Part shown: positions 29,801-37,997 of the stretch, piece by piece
Numbering within the stretch: the first letter of the stretch is position 1
Layout of the letters: every line of letters begins with the position of its first letter
DNA from: a virus
Direction: 5' to 3' (one strand)
Virus record (IMG/VR): IMGVR_UViG_3300029787_000106
Coordinates: 1-37,997 of that record
Length of the DNA: 37,997 nucleotides
Made by a program: the position numbers and the translations under genes
The notes under the pieces: model-generated
Told to the model about the DNA's origin: nothing
Seen by the model: only the letters and a program-made list of their open reading frames with translations
Database searches by the model: none

Positions 29801-32800
29801 CGTTTTATTTCTTCTTTGGCTTTTTTAAATGGCTTGCCTGATGTTCCAAACAACCGAGCCATTGCTTCAACAAGCTGTTGCGGCATTTTTTGGTCGTAAA
29901 TGTTTTCAAACCCGCCGCCCACAGGCAAATCAATAGCGCCCGTAGTTCTGTCTCTAGCGTCCCGTATAGCGGGAACATCCAACAAGCTCTCTGATTCTAA
30001 CTCTTGTGCAGTAAGCCGCTCTCCCGCTTCTTTTCTTGCTTTAAGTTGCTCTAGTTGAGTAATCTTTTCTTGTACAAAAGACACCAAGTTTGGCGCATAA
30101 AATCCTGAACTCGTACCCATCTCATCCAATACAAGTTTGGATATGTTTTCTCCAAGCCAATCGTTTACGTTGAGCTTGAGCGCGTTATCAAATGACAACC
30201 TAGAATCTTTTTCACCTAGCTCAATAGTGCCCCTGTAAAAACTGCCAGAAAAATACTCGCCTTCATTACTCACGCCTTCTACTGGCTGCGTATATGAAGC
30301 AAGAATCTTCTTGGGTATTAACGGGTTCCGCTCTATAAGCGCTTGCGCCATTGACAGAGCAACGACATCATCAGATAGCGCTTCTGAAGACTCGTCAAAT
30401 TCTGACTTAATAGCTCTTTCTGCTGCTTCCAGATCAAGACTGAAAAACCGCAACATAAAATCGCCCTTGACTTGCGGATTGAAAAGATCTTCAACCCGCT
30501 CAAACGCTTGGCTAATTGCCTGATCAGCATATTGACCTTTTTCTTCCTGCTCTTGAAACGCTTCCCGACCAAGGGGCATTCCACCTAAAGCCTGTGCTTG
30601 AGGAAAAGATAGGTCTTGATCTATATCTAACTCTACTGGAGTAAGTAACCCTATGTTTTCATTGAGCCGCGCCAAAACATCTTCTTTGAAAAGAATGATG
30701 CCATCCTCTTCCATTTCATCAATTTCTTTGTCGGTAAACCCTAAGTCTTTAGCACCACCAAGTTCGTCTCGGACAACCTCAAATAACACAGAGCCATCTG
30801 AGTTTCTTGTTTTGGGCCGCATCACCTTTTTAGGCAAAGCGCTCAACACCAAGCCATCAATATGCTCTTTAACACCGTTGCGATAACGCTCTACTTGCAT
30901 CTCGCTATTTGATATTGCTATTTGATCATAGCCATTTTTAACAGCCATCTTTGTAAGCATATCCATAGCAAATGCTAGGCGTTGATTTTCGTTTTTAAGC
31001 GGAAGATCAGGGACTGTTACGCCATAAACTTTATCTTTGTATTCATCAACAGCTTGTCGGACTAGCTGCTTTTCTTCCCTGTTTAAACGGTCAAAGTTGT
31101 CTGATGAAATCTGGCCATCGCTATACAAATCACTTGCTGCAAGCGCCTTCATCTGCGTTTGGGCGCTTTGATGAAGATCCGATTGAATCTCCTCTACAAC
31201 AAGAACTATATCTCCATTATCCAAAACAATATCTGACACCCTCATATGCATAATCGGGTTTCGTATATCGGGAAAATGTCCGTGATACCAGCCTTCGCCA
31301 GCTAATGTGGGAACCGATAAAACAATGTCTCTATAGTTTCGATCTTCAAGCGCGGCAGGGAGTTGACCTTCAGGAGGTTGTGGTATTTCTCTGCCACCCA
31401 TCGTTGTGTAAGCATAATAGAAATTAGGAGCTTCACTTTCTGTTGGGTCTACAGAAACCTCTGAGCCTACACCAGCCTTTGTTAGTGTCGGATCTAAGTT
31501 TATTGATTCCGCTTCTTCTTCTGTTGCTTTAAGTTGCTGCCCTTTGTAGCTATTTTCTACAAGGATCTGACCCAATAACTTTTTATCAAATCCCGATTTT
31601 GGATCTTTAATTTCCAATGTTAGAGCTTTAATAAGCCCTTTGCGTTGATTATCAGTTGGTTCAGTAAATACGCTTATTTCATTCAGCGCAGACTGAATGC
31701 TTTGCGGCAATGCTGGGCCATCAACAGATGGATTAGGGACACTGTCATTCGTTGACAAGTACATCTTGAGCGGCTCAATAACATTCATCGCAAACTTGTT
31801 GAGGCGCAAGCTAGTCATTGCCTGATTAGCTACCTGATTAAACGCTTGATTGTTTCTGTCTTCTTGTAACGCAGCCCGATACGCTGTCTCAGAATCTATG
31901 CCGGGGCCGCGATCTTCTGATCTTCCGTAAGCAGACCTATCTATTGGCCGTCCATAGATTTGTATTTCAACAATCTGCTCCATGTCAGACACATGGTCTA
32001 ACAACTCCTGACCTGATACAGCTTTGTCTTGAGGCAGGGTTGCTAAGAATGACGCAAGCCTAGAGTCGTTAAACTCTTCTATCTTGGTGCCTTGGAGTAT
32101 TCCTGATAGCTGGTCTTTACCCTTATCGTTCTTCTTGATGGTGGCCCACGCTTCTGGCAACGCTTTCTGTGATGCCTTGCCCTGCAATGTGCCAACAAGT
32201 CGAGACTTTATCTGTGGCCTAGCTTCTGTTACTGCGGCTGCTGGCCCCTGCTTTATCATGTAAAGCGGTGTAGATGCAGATAGCCCTGTCGCATCAAACT
32301 GGCTTGTCGCCTGTGGTAAGCGCCTTCCTACGCGACCTTGTCGTATCTCCTCAAAAACTTGCTCAATCTCAGCGGGTCTGCCTTCCCCAGCAAATGCCGC
32401 CTTAATCTGTTTAAACAGCTTTGCAATCTTGCTGAATATCCTACGCAATCCGGGGTTAAACTCTTTTGGCACCTTGCCATCTATGTCTAACCCACGATTG
32501 TATAGCGCAGAGCCATACGCTATTAGCTCGTTAAGCTTTTGCTCCGGCGTAAGCCCATCAAAAGCGCGACCATACTCTGTTGCGCCTAAGTGATTAGATA
32601 CAATGCCCTGCAACCTATCTATGTTGGCTGCAAGATCTGCCTTATCTTTATCTGTAAGGTAGTTGTTGTTGTACAGAAAGTGCGTGGCTTCGTGGTATGC
32701 GCGGTTTTGTGGGTCAAGAAACCCATCAGCTAATGACACCGCCACTATGTTGCCAGCCTGTAATCCCAATGCTTCTTCCATTGGGTATACAACGCCATCA

Positions 32801-35800
32801 ATCTCTACTTCGTTTTGATTTGCTTCGCCGCCCCTGCTAGGCCCATAAAGCTGGCTAGCCACCACCAAGTTAGCTTCTGGGGCAATAGAATTTACTATCG
32901 CCTTAACTCGGTTGAAGTCGTTTATATCTAAGGGTGCTTTGCTTTTAACAATTCCCGGCCCATCAGGAGTTGCAGTAACCTGAGTCCCTTGTACAACACC
33001 AGTATCTTGAAGCCCTTCCTTGCGGAGAAAATCAATGTCATCAAGATCAGACATTTCGTCTTCTTGATTTGCAGCCTCAATAAGATCTTCATTCGTTTCC
33101 AAGGCATCCAATGCCCCGTTGTGATCTTTTCCTTGCGCCCTTTGTTCGTTGTAGGCTGCTAAGGCTAGCCCCTGCAATGATTGAGATGCAGTTTTTTCGC
33201 TCAACAATAATGAATTAACAAATACCGCAACGTCATTTTTTTCTGAAGCACTTAACGCTTTTTGTTTTTTAGTTTGTAGACGCTTGGCTGGCTTTGCTTC
33301 TGGCTCCGCTTCCCCTACGACTTCTGGCTCTGCCTCTACTACAACCTCTGGAGTCGCATCAGCTTCTTGGGTAGGCACCGGATAGAAATCTTCTAAAGTC
33401 TCTTTTTTTGCAACAATATCAACTGCTGGTGTGGCTACTTCGGGTACATCAAATTCGTTTCGGCCATCTTTATTAGCCGCCTCGCCTCGTTCTTTAACTG
33501 ACTGCCGCACAAGTTGACCCAACCTGCGAATATCTGAATCAGAAAACTCTCCTTGCCCACGGTCAAGATACTTGCGTAACTCGCCCATGATCTGATCATC
33601 TGCTTTAGATTTGCTTCTTGGGTTGCCGACTATGTACAACGCCTTGTCTAGTTGCGACTCAAAGACAGGCATTGCGCTTTTATATCGAGGCTTGGAGTCC
33701 TCTACTGTCTTAGATTGAAATGGCTCTTGGGTTGTTTGCACCTCTGGCGCGGCTTCTACTTCAGGAGCGGCCTCTACTTCAGGCGCTACTTCTACCTCTG
33801 GAGCAGCTTCTGGCTCTGCTGGCGGGATTATAACTTCATCTTGATCTTCGTCTAAGGCTTCCTCAAACGCAGGGGCAGATCCGTCTACGCCTTCTGTGGT
33901 CGGCCCTAACGCCTGTTTAATCTCATCGGCTTCTGCTTGCCTTGCCGCTTCATCAGTTACCCGCTGCTGCTCTGCTGCTTCTGCTTTAGCTTTTTGCGCG
34001 TCTTGATAGCCAAACGCTTTATCCATTAACTGCGCTTTTTGCGCATTATCTAGGTCAGCTAGTGATGCACCTTCTGCTCCAGCAACTTCATCAATCAGCC
34101 CCGCTTGCGCCTTCTTAGGAACCCTGCCGCGTTTAAACGCTGCCTTTATAGCCTTGTCTTCTATGTTGTCGTAGCGTTCAACATCTTTGTCACCGGCTAC
34201 TCTGCCAATAACAGTATCAGTATCGTCACCAAGAATACCGCTAATAATTGGATCGCTTGCTTCATCTGCATTCTCTCCCGAATCAATGACCCCAGCCTCT
34301 TCATCAGTAAGTTGCTTGTCATTGTTTGCCGTGGGCATGTTGCGCTCACGGCTTGGGTTTCTTCTATCAAGCTCCGCTTCAATTGCTTTTATGTTATAGG
34401 CTGTTTTTGCAGTGACTTGAGCGGTGCCATCCTCTCCGATGTTCATTGCTTCTACAGCTTCTAACACGGACAGCTTGCCAGCATCTACATCAGCTATAAG
34501 CTCTGGCGGCAAGAACGCTCGTAGCTTCGCCTCCTCTAGCTCCTGCGCTGTTAGCGAGCCGACATCACGGCCATCAATCTGGTAGCGAGGAGTAATAAGA
34601 TCAGCATCTTTGGCAAACGAAAGCCCTTGATCTTCTGAAGGAGTCTGGTTTAGCGGTACATAAACTAGCTCATCATCAATAAGCACCTTGGCATCGTCGC
34701 CCTCTGTGCCAATAATCTGACCAGATAACTGGTTACCGTCAGCATCGTATACAGCTATTGCTGTCTCGTTTGTTACCGCGTCTTGTATAAATTCATCATC
34801 AAGAGGCGCTAATGGAGTAGAGTCCTGATACTCCTTTGTGATCTCTTTGTCGCTCTTGGGGTAACGAACTTTGCCGCGTGTAAGTAAATCAAATATGCCA
34901 CCAGCACCCGCGCCATAACCAAAGTCAGACAACATACTTTCGCCAATAGGCATGTCTGGGTTGTAGTTGAGCTTGGCAGCAGTCTCTTGAAGTATGCTAG
35001 AAAACGCTTCCTGCCCACCCTCACCGATGCCTGTGGTTCCAGCCTCGCCTAAACGACGAAGTATCTGGCTTTTTGTGGCTCCAGCTATACCATTGGGTAT
35101 GCCCCGTAGCACCATCTCAGGGGCAAGCAATTCAAGAAAACCAATAGGGATGCCAAGAGCAACCGCAAGATTGCGCTGCCCTACGGTGTAGTCATTGCCA
35201 GCAGCTTTGTATGCTTCAAGCATGGCGCTCGATTGACCCGCGCCAGCAGCGCCAGCAAACGTCCATTTAAGACCGTTTAAACCCTTGGCCAACCCAAGCG
35301 CTCTTCTTGATGCGTCAAGATACTGCGGCCCTTTAGCGGCTAATGCGGTTCCTCTAGCCAAAGCTCCTGCCTGACCCAAGCCGGGAAGGGCGAAAGTAAA
35401 GATACTTCCAACACCCTCGGCAAGCTTTCCAACCATGCCCTCTTCATTTCCAACGTACCGCTTTGCTTCTTGTATGTTTTGAAATGTCTCAGACGTTTCT
35501 GGATCTAATGCGTCTTCATACCCAGCAAGGTTAGTAACCATGTCTGCCATCGAAAACAGACCTTCAGCCATGCTAAGACCTGTTTGCATAGCACCACGAG
35601 CTACACCACGAGGAACGGCGTACAGACTATCGTCTGTGCCTTCAAACATGCCAGTGCTACTGGGAGGCGGTTGAGTGGCAAATGGCGAATCAAACGCTTG
35701 GAATAAATCTAAGGCTGTTGTTGGTTCAGGTACAGGCTGTGACGGCTGTACAGGTTGCTGCACAACAGGCGCTGGCTGCATTGGCGCACCCGACGCTAAG

Positions 35801-35961
35801 TCTAAAAAGCTTCCTTGCTGCGCATCAGGAATGTTTATTTGCTGGGGAGCAAATGACACATTTAGGTCTTGTGGTAACGCATCGAAACTAGACCGCAAGC
35901 CCTGTGGCGGGCCTTGCAGCCTATTGATTAACTGCTGAATCCTTTCTTCTTGTGTAGCCAT
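26821..35961 (-). CDS. giant polyvalent internal virion protein (3046 aa)
   Basis: A 3046-residue protein, the kind injected with the DNA by many marine phages. In order: Pro/Gln-rich N-terminus (1-105); hydrophobic, Gly/Ala-rich segments that could insert in membranes (about 185-290); acidic, repeat-bearing region (about 700-900) with four 18-bp APEVE units; a zincin-like motif HEATH (1090-1094) with Glu1145 as possible third ligand; a large-polyvalent-protein domain with 'VVEEIQSDLHQ' (about 1588-1598); helical regions; another hydrophobic segment near 2755-2770; charged coiled-coil C-terminus. It probably combines head-stored enzymatic and membrane-crossing functions. Seven GTTTAAAC sites lie inside it between 27076 and 35275 (29076, 31081, 32409, 34131 among them). 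Confidence 0.8.
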   Translation of the reverse strand: MATQEERIQQLINRLQGPPQGLRSSFDALPQDLNVSFAPQQINIPDAQQGSFLDLASGAPMQPAPVVQQPVQPSQPVPEPTTALDLFQAFDSPFATQPPPSSTGMFEGTDDSLYAVPRGVARGAMQTGLSMAEGLFSMADMVTNLAGYEDALDPETSETFQNIQEAKRYVGNEEGMVGKLAEGVGSIFTFALPGLGQAGALARGTALAAKGPQYLDASRRALGLAKGLNGLKWTFAGAAGAGQSSAMLEAYKAAGNDYTVGQRNLAVALGIPIGFLELLAPEMVLRGIPNGIAGATKSQILRRLGEAGTTGIGEGGQEAFSSILQETAAKLNYNPDMPIGESMLSDFGYGAGAGGIFDLLTRGKVRYPKSDKEITKEYQDSTPLAPLDDEFIQDAVTNETAIAVYDADGNQLSGQIIGTEGDDAKVLIDDELVYVPLNQTPSEDQGLSFAKDADLITPRYQIDGRDVGSLTAQELEEAKLRAFLPPELIADVDAGKLSVLEAVEAMNIGEDGTAQVTAKTAYNIKAIEAELDRRNPSRERNMPTANNDKQLTDEEAGVIDSGENADEASDPIISGILGDDTDTVIGRVAGDKDVERYDNIEDKAIKAAFKRGRVPKKAQAGLIDEVAGAEGASLADLDNAQKAQLMDKAFGYQDAQKAKAEAAEQQRVTDEAARQAEADEIKQALGPTTEGVDGSAPAFEEALDEDQDEVIIPPAEPEAAPEVEVAPEVEAAPEVEAAPEVQTTQEPFQSKTVEDSKPRYKSAMPVFESQLDKALYIVGNPRSKSKADDQIMGELRKYLDRGQGEFSDSDIRRLGQLVRQSVKERGEAANKDGRNEFDVPEVATPAVDIVAKKETLEDFYPVPTQEADATPEVVVEAEPEVVGEAEPEAKPAKRLQTKKQKALSASEKNDVAVFVNSLLLSEKTASQSLQGLALAAYNEQRAQGKDHNGALDALETNEDLIEAANQEDEMSDLDDIDFLRKEGLQDTGVVQGTQVTATPDGPGIVKSKAPLDINDFNRVKAIVNSIAPEANLVVASQLYGPSRGGEANQNEVEIDGVVYPMEEALGLQAGNIVAVSLADGFLDPQNRAYHEATHFLYNNNYLTDKDKADLAANIDRLQGIVSNHLGATEYGRAFDGLTPEQKLNELIAYGSALYNRGLDIDGKVPKEFNPGLRRIFSKIAKLFKQIKAAFAGEGRPAEIEQVFEEIRQGRVGRRLPQATSQFDATGLSASTPLYMIKQGPAAAVTEARPQIKSRLVGTLQGKASQKALPEAWATIKKNDKGKDQLSGILQGTKIEEFNDSRLASFLATLPQDKAVSGQELLDHVSDMEQIVEIQIYGRPIDRSAYGRSEDRGPGIDSETAYRAALQEDRNNQAFNQVANQAMTSLRLNKFAMNVIEPLKMYLSTNDSVPNPSVDGPALPQSIQSALNEISVFTEPTDNQRKGLIKALTLEIKDPKSGFDKKLLGQILVENSYKGQQLKATEEEAESINLDPTLTKAGVGSEVSVDPTESEAPNFYYAYTTMGGREIPQPPEGQLPAALEDRNYRDIVLSVPTLAGEGWYHGHFPDIRNPIMHMRVSDIVLDNGDIVLVVEEIQSDLHQSAQTQMKALAASDLYSDGQISSDNFDRLNREEKQLVRQAVDEYKDKVYGVTVPDLPLKNENQRLAFAMDMLTKMAVKNGYDQIAISNSEMQVERYRNGVKEHIDGLVLSALPKKVMRPKTRNSDGSVLFEVVRDELGGAKDLGFTDKEIDEMEEDGIILFKEDVLARLNENIGLLTPVELDIDQDLSFPQAQALGGMPLGREAFQEQEEKGQYADQAISQAFERVEDLFNPQVKGDFMLRFFSLDLEAAERAIKSEFDESSEALSDDVVALSMAQALIERNPLIPKKILASYTQPVEGVSNEGEYFSGSFYRGTIELGEKDSRLSFDNALKLNVNDWLGENISKLVLDEMGTSSGFYAPNLVSFVQEKITQLEQLKARKEAGERLTAQELESESLLDVPAIRDARDRTTGAIDLPVGGGFENIYDQKMPQQLVEAMARLFGTSGKPFKKAKEEIKRANKDKRLYIGTGDSPLTGMGDVIPFEEATIVDVSNDPAASAGSRSRPIGEGTAEAQALQRALIEGDTTQDFFRDRDPDFPAEDFGDVTQRYAITTSPQRNQLRTFEITDDMRSSDQLQEASEIYYARKENDRVEATNKGTDDLRGVFKNARQNGIDFINNLPFFNTLRAMPDKKEFYLSRAEYLGVVARSSKIAEYLRDEIGNKFLTRKGSKNRQSTELLRSTIYQYMTTGESSQEEALFKQLQALDNRAAAAAFKAKDMIERLGGELMNAGLLPAKTYFENKRSYLPRMYLKHVLEDKRDAKFSYLKQRKDLDPEAQEALGAINELDPAFLVSRAIQRPVRDLQFIEWMNSVSENKNWTTNDDQFLVPYGPPDENGQPSNVSGFYLINEVQTLRDIATALESAEPERAARLRNDADQMEQAVIATFEKRGLSEYLTDPNKDISVALQQYGNQYKRVPKTREYGLLAGRLVRTEIYDDVVSSGAMLNVGDEAYVNLMSKGRKFTAVWKTIKVPLNPPTIARNTFSNAILIHLSGVPFHRVLPRMIEAAREIVAYRNNDFENSKHFAEMLKRGVQQSSFTDQELMQMSDDMLEFLKSVDAKDIGLLGWLKLNTWTRLANKASNIYQGIEVVGKTAIAIDVMERQGGSADDAFLKAQEYLFDYSDVPQVVRGLRQSPLGIPFLTFQYKVLPVLAKTALRNPTKFAPYVALSYALPSLFMSMFDIDDDEYDQVKKALPDYLRNNPGLIPLPARDAQGRLQFMDTSYLYPWGSLSGLGANLAAGVKTATGTKAAEDQGFSVKDVTSLVGMFGGPAWSLFGASQNLDPFTQRPIVNPSDPMYIENAMERPFYKRGKLTDAMFWAANQYVLPGFLNTEYGAVSKLNTALRGGTKASGVEGDTMGQALMRMIGLNVTNVDPRQIRLSLTYLEKERNDVLAARRRVLKDQTLSRAERQRRVKNYNSKLEDFRQKYSALVEAGRTTRLITERLRREDREAE
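33741..33812. repeat. four 18-bp tandem units in the giant gene
   Basis: Four imperfect 18-bp units encode repeated Ala-Pro-Glu-Val-Glu on the minus strand. They form an acidic flexible linker; a related Pro/Glu/Val stretch follows at about 33300-33370. Confidence 0.75.
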
Positions 35962-37997
35962 TAAGGAGTAAGGTTATATGCAAGTATTTTCGGATTTAAG
36001 AAACTATTTTTTGGTCGCTGATAGAATCGCTTGTATGCGGCAGCTTTATCTTTGGCTGTTGAGAGGTCAAAAATATCTTCTGCATATTCATCTAGCACCG
36101 CCATATCGCCTATTGCGCCTTCTGCTTGATGCTTGGCTTGTAGTGCTGCTCGCGCTGCGGCCATTCTCTCTTGCGGATCAGGTATTTGCTTGGCGAGTCT
36201 ATTGTACTCTTGGCTTAAATCAGAAACGACACGCTTTAATCCTTTATTAATGTTCATCTGTGCGCCACGGACATATTGATTTGCGTAACTGTTACCAATG
36301 TCATTAGCTAATACCCTTTGATCTGCATCAATCTTAGAGTCTTGATCAACATTGTTTGCAGCTATGCCAAAATCATCCCTGTTCTTCTTAGCAGCACGAA
36401 CATCATCTCTAAACCTATCGTATTCTTCACGACTGATATTGTTTCTAGCTAGAACGTCAGCTTGGTTAGCCTTCTTAACATCAACATTGAGGCGCATTGC
36501 ATCGTAATAGCCATCTTGCTGCATCTTCGCCACTTGATTTCTAGCAGTTCTATTAGCTGAAGCAATTGTTGCTTGGAAAGTTTGAGCATCAGTAATCTTC
36601 TTCATTGCGTTTTCTTGTCGTTTAAACGCAGTATTGGCTTTGCCTTGCTCTCTTTGATACTCAGCTAAGGCGTGTGCATAAAGTTCTTTCTGCTCTTCGC
36701 CTGTCATCTTGTTCATAACGCCAGCGGCACCAGCCAATCCTTGAGACATTGCCGTAATAAAGTCTGGGCTTTTACTTCCAGCCGCTTGAAAGAATGCTTG
36801 GGCCATACCAAGCGATGTTTGTTTCTTCAAACGATCCTTAATGTTTTGGCGGGTAGGCAAGTCCTTTTCTAAGTCTGCAAGTCTCTGAACAGAGTCATCT
36901 ACTTCCTTGTTATATTTTTCCTCTCTTTTTTGCAAAGTTTTTAATAGATCACCCTGCAATCCATTAACAGTAACTTGTGAGCTTTGCATTTGCCTTAGCA
37001 ACGCAGCATCTTTTGCGTACTGTGGGCTTTGCTCGTATGGAACAACCCCGCCAATTGGATTATACAAAGCATTGAACGGTTGCGTAGCTCCTGCAACAGC
37101 AACATCTGGCGTCGGGAACGTATCAACTTGGGTGCCAGTAGTCGTACCAGTAGTAGCGCCAGTAGTAGCGCCAGTAGTTGTGCCAGTAGTTGTGCCTGTG
37201 GTTGTGCCTGTGGTTGTGCCTGTGGTTGCTTGGCTAGGGGGCTGGTTAGCAGCAGCGGCTGTATTTGCAAGAATGCTAGAAGCATAGTTTTGCATCGTTG
37301 GAGGAGATAATTGTTGCATTGTAAGAGGCTGCTGAGTAGCTCGATAATCAACTGCCTTTTGTTGTGACGTTGAGTATGGCGTCAAAGACGGTCTTTCTCC
37401 GGGGTCTGAAAGGCCAAGCGCTCTTCCAAATCTGCTAAACATTGCCTCTTGAGCTGCGTTCGTTAAAAGCCTTGGTGCAAACATAACAGCATCAGTCGCA
37501 GCGCCTACTGGAGATCCCAACAAAGCAGAAGCGCCTCTATTAACAGCCCTGCTATCATTAATTGTTTGCAACACTTCTTGTTGCTCTACATCTGAAAGCA
37601 AAGCGAAGGTATCAGGTGTGTACCCAAACTCTTCTAATGCCTGTAATCCTATAGTTCCTTGACTACCAGCTTGAAATCGGCGTATTAAGCCACCGCTCTG
37701 CATTGCAGGAATACCGCCTCGCGCTGCAAGCGCAGCCAACTCAGGCGAAATACCTTGAGGCATAGGCGCACTAGGCGCTGTAGGCGCTCCTCTGGCCATT
37801 AGAGCCTGTCTACCGGCAGCGGCACCCTGTGCCATAGGTGCAGCTTGCGGGGCTTGTGGGGGCATAGGTTGACCCATAGGAGGCATCTGTGGTGCAGCTT
37901 GGCGGTTAGCCATATTGATTAGCTGATCCACTACAGGAGGCATCTGTCCTTGCTGTGGCATCTGTGCATCTTTGCGTATATCGCTACGGGCTTTCAT
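35961..37997 (-). CDS. large virion protein, possibly 5'-partial (678 aa visible)
   Basis: A 678-residue frame ending one base into the giant gene's start. It opens with an ATG at the window edge, so the true start may lie outside. The N-terminal 110 residues are Met/Pro/Gln/Ala rich. 'MQSGGLIRRFQAG' follows, a segment typical of marine phage tail or internal proteins. A Thr/Gly repeat tract covers about 252-287, and the rest is largely helical and coiled-coil (about 330-678). It is probably an internal core or ejection protein working with the giant protein. GTTTAAAC at 36620 reads 'AFKRQ'. Confidence 0.65.
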   Translation of the reverse strand: MKARSDIRKDAQMPQQGQMPPVVDQLINMANRQAAPQMPPMGQPMPPQAPQAAPMAQGAAAGRQALMARGAPTAPSAPMPQGISPELAALAARGGIPAMQSGGLIRRFQAGSQGTIGLQALEEFGYTPDTFALLSDVEQQEVLQTINDSRAVNRGASALLGSPVGAATDAVMFAPRLLTNAAQEAMFSRFGRALGLSDPGERPSLTPYSTSQQKAVDYRATQQPLTMQQLSPPTMQNYASSILANTAAAANQPPSQATTGTTTGTTTGTTTGTTTGATTGATTGTTTGTQVDTFPTPDVAVAGATQPFNALYNPIGGVVPYEQSPQYAKDAALLRQMQSSQVTVNGLQGDLLKTLQKREEKYNKEVDDSVQRLADLEKDLPTRQNIKDRLKKQTSLGMAQAFFQAAGSKSPDFITAMSQGLAGAAGVMNKMTGEEQKELYAHALAEYQREQGKANTAFKRQENAMKKITDAQTFQATIASANRTARNQVAKMQQDGYYDAMRLNVDVKKANQADVLARNNISREEYDRFRDDVRAAKKNRDDFGIAANNVDQDSKIDADQRVLANDIGNSYANQYVRGAQMNINKGLKRVVSDLSQEYNRLAKQIPDPQERMAAARAALQAKHQAEGAIGDMAVLDEYAEDIFDLSTAKDKAAAYKRFYQRPKNSFLNPKILAYNLTP
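37134..37230. repeat. 12-bp tandem repeats encoding Thr-Thr-Gly-Thr
   Basis: About eight degenerate 12-bp units of the type GTAGTNGYGCCA / TGTGGTTGTGCC encode (Thr-Thr-Gly-Thr/Ala) on the minus strand. The last copies (37190-37225) are nearly identical, indicating recent slippage. Probably a flexible linker. Confidence 0.85.

Larger units (their letters stand above)
3839..36627. repeat. dispersed palindrome GTTTAAAC, 33 copies
   Basis: Copies start at 3839, 4599, 7268, 9097, 9491, 9551, 10654, 11299, 12057, 13119, 13325, 14484, 15567, 15966, 16691, 17316, 18215, 19054, 20386, 21560, 23060, 24049, 25136, 25192, 25497, 26013, 27076, 29076, 31081, 32409, 34131, 35275 and 36620. Eleven extend to CGTTTAAACG. 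Chance expectation for 38 kb at this composition is about 0.7. Thirteen lie in genes as Phe-Lys codons, eleven as Leu-Asn codons, one supplies Val-stop, and eight are intergenic. None occurs in 1-3838. The count was made by eye. Confidence 0.92.

Noticed and set aside
33652-34464. Several plus-strand frames opposite the giant gene
   Set aside because: They are antisense shadows of the long coding frame with no ribosome sites.
1-37997. CRISPR array or insertion sequence
   Set aside because: No regularly spaced 25-40 bp repeats, no transposase and no terminal inverted repeats with target duplications were found.

Overview
The window is part of a tailed double-stranded DNA phage genome (Caudoviricetes). 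It has a terminase, portal, scaffold and capsid block, a primase-helicase, recombination genes, a lysis pair and very large virion proteins. Several families (a phage GroES, a 3046-residue polyvalent protein, a trio of tiny lysine-rich proteins) are ones I associate with marine phages, but nothing here fixes the host. Tail tube, tail fibre and DNA polymerase genes are not seen. Both ends lie inside leftward structural operons, so the genome continues beyond the window.

Layout. 1-9474 (minus strand): head and packaging genes, read right to left as small terminase, large terminase, portal, a 67-aa protein, GroES-like co-chaperonin, scaffold-like protein, a 149-aa protein, a putative decoration protein, major capsid protein, then two more probable structural proteins. 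9475-10033: a control region with repeats, a TTGACA promoter and about 430 nt of non-coding sequence dense in perfect hairpins. 10034-17321 (plus): SprT-like protease, MoxR/CobS-type AAA+ ATPase and partner, then about 16 small mostly unknown genes. 17325-20674 (minus): HTH protein, primase-helicase, two replication-associated genes, a 219-bp non-coding gap, RusA-like resolvase. 20718-25134 (plus): Cas4/RecB-like nuclease, Sak3-like annealing protein, small protein with an SSB-like acidic tail, HNH-like protein, XRE regulator, lipoprotein, GIY-YIG protein. 25227-37997 (minus): three basic proteins, lysozyme, holin, the giant protein and a second large virion protein.

Three signals stand out. 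(1) The palindromic octamer GTTTAAAC occurs 33 times by my reading, where fewer than one is expected by chance; it is spread at about one per kb, in both permitted codon frames and in intergenic DNA, so it is selected as DNA. (2) Positions 1001-1016 are a perfect 16-bp palindrome identical to a chromosomal parS (ParB-loading) site, with no ParA or ParB gene in the window. (3) The structured element at about 9575-10000 looks like an undescribed phage non-coding RNA. In addition, early and replication genes on both strands share a leader of the form CGCAACaaAGGAG placed 16-22 nt before the start codon, absent from the structural genes I checked; in four cases it is fused directly to GTTTAAAC.

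Together the plus-strand modules probably supply takeover, replication and recombination functions, expressed through TTGACA-type promoters that host sigma-70 could read. The two minus-strand blocks supply packaging, virion and lysis functions.
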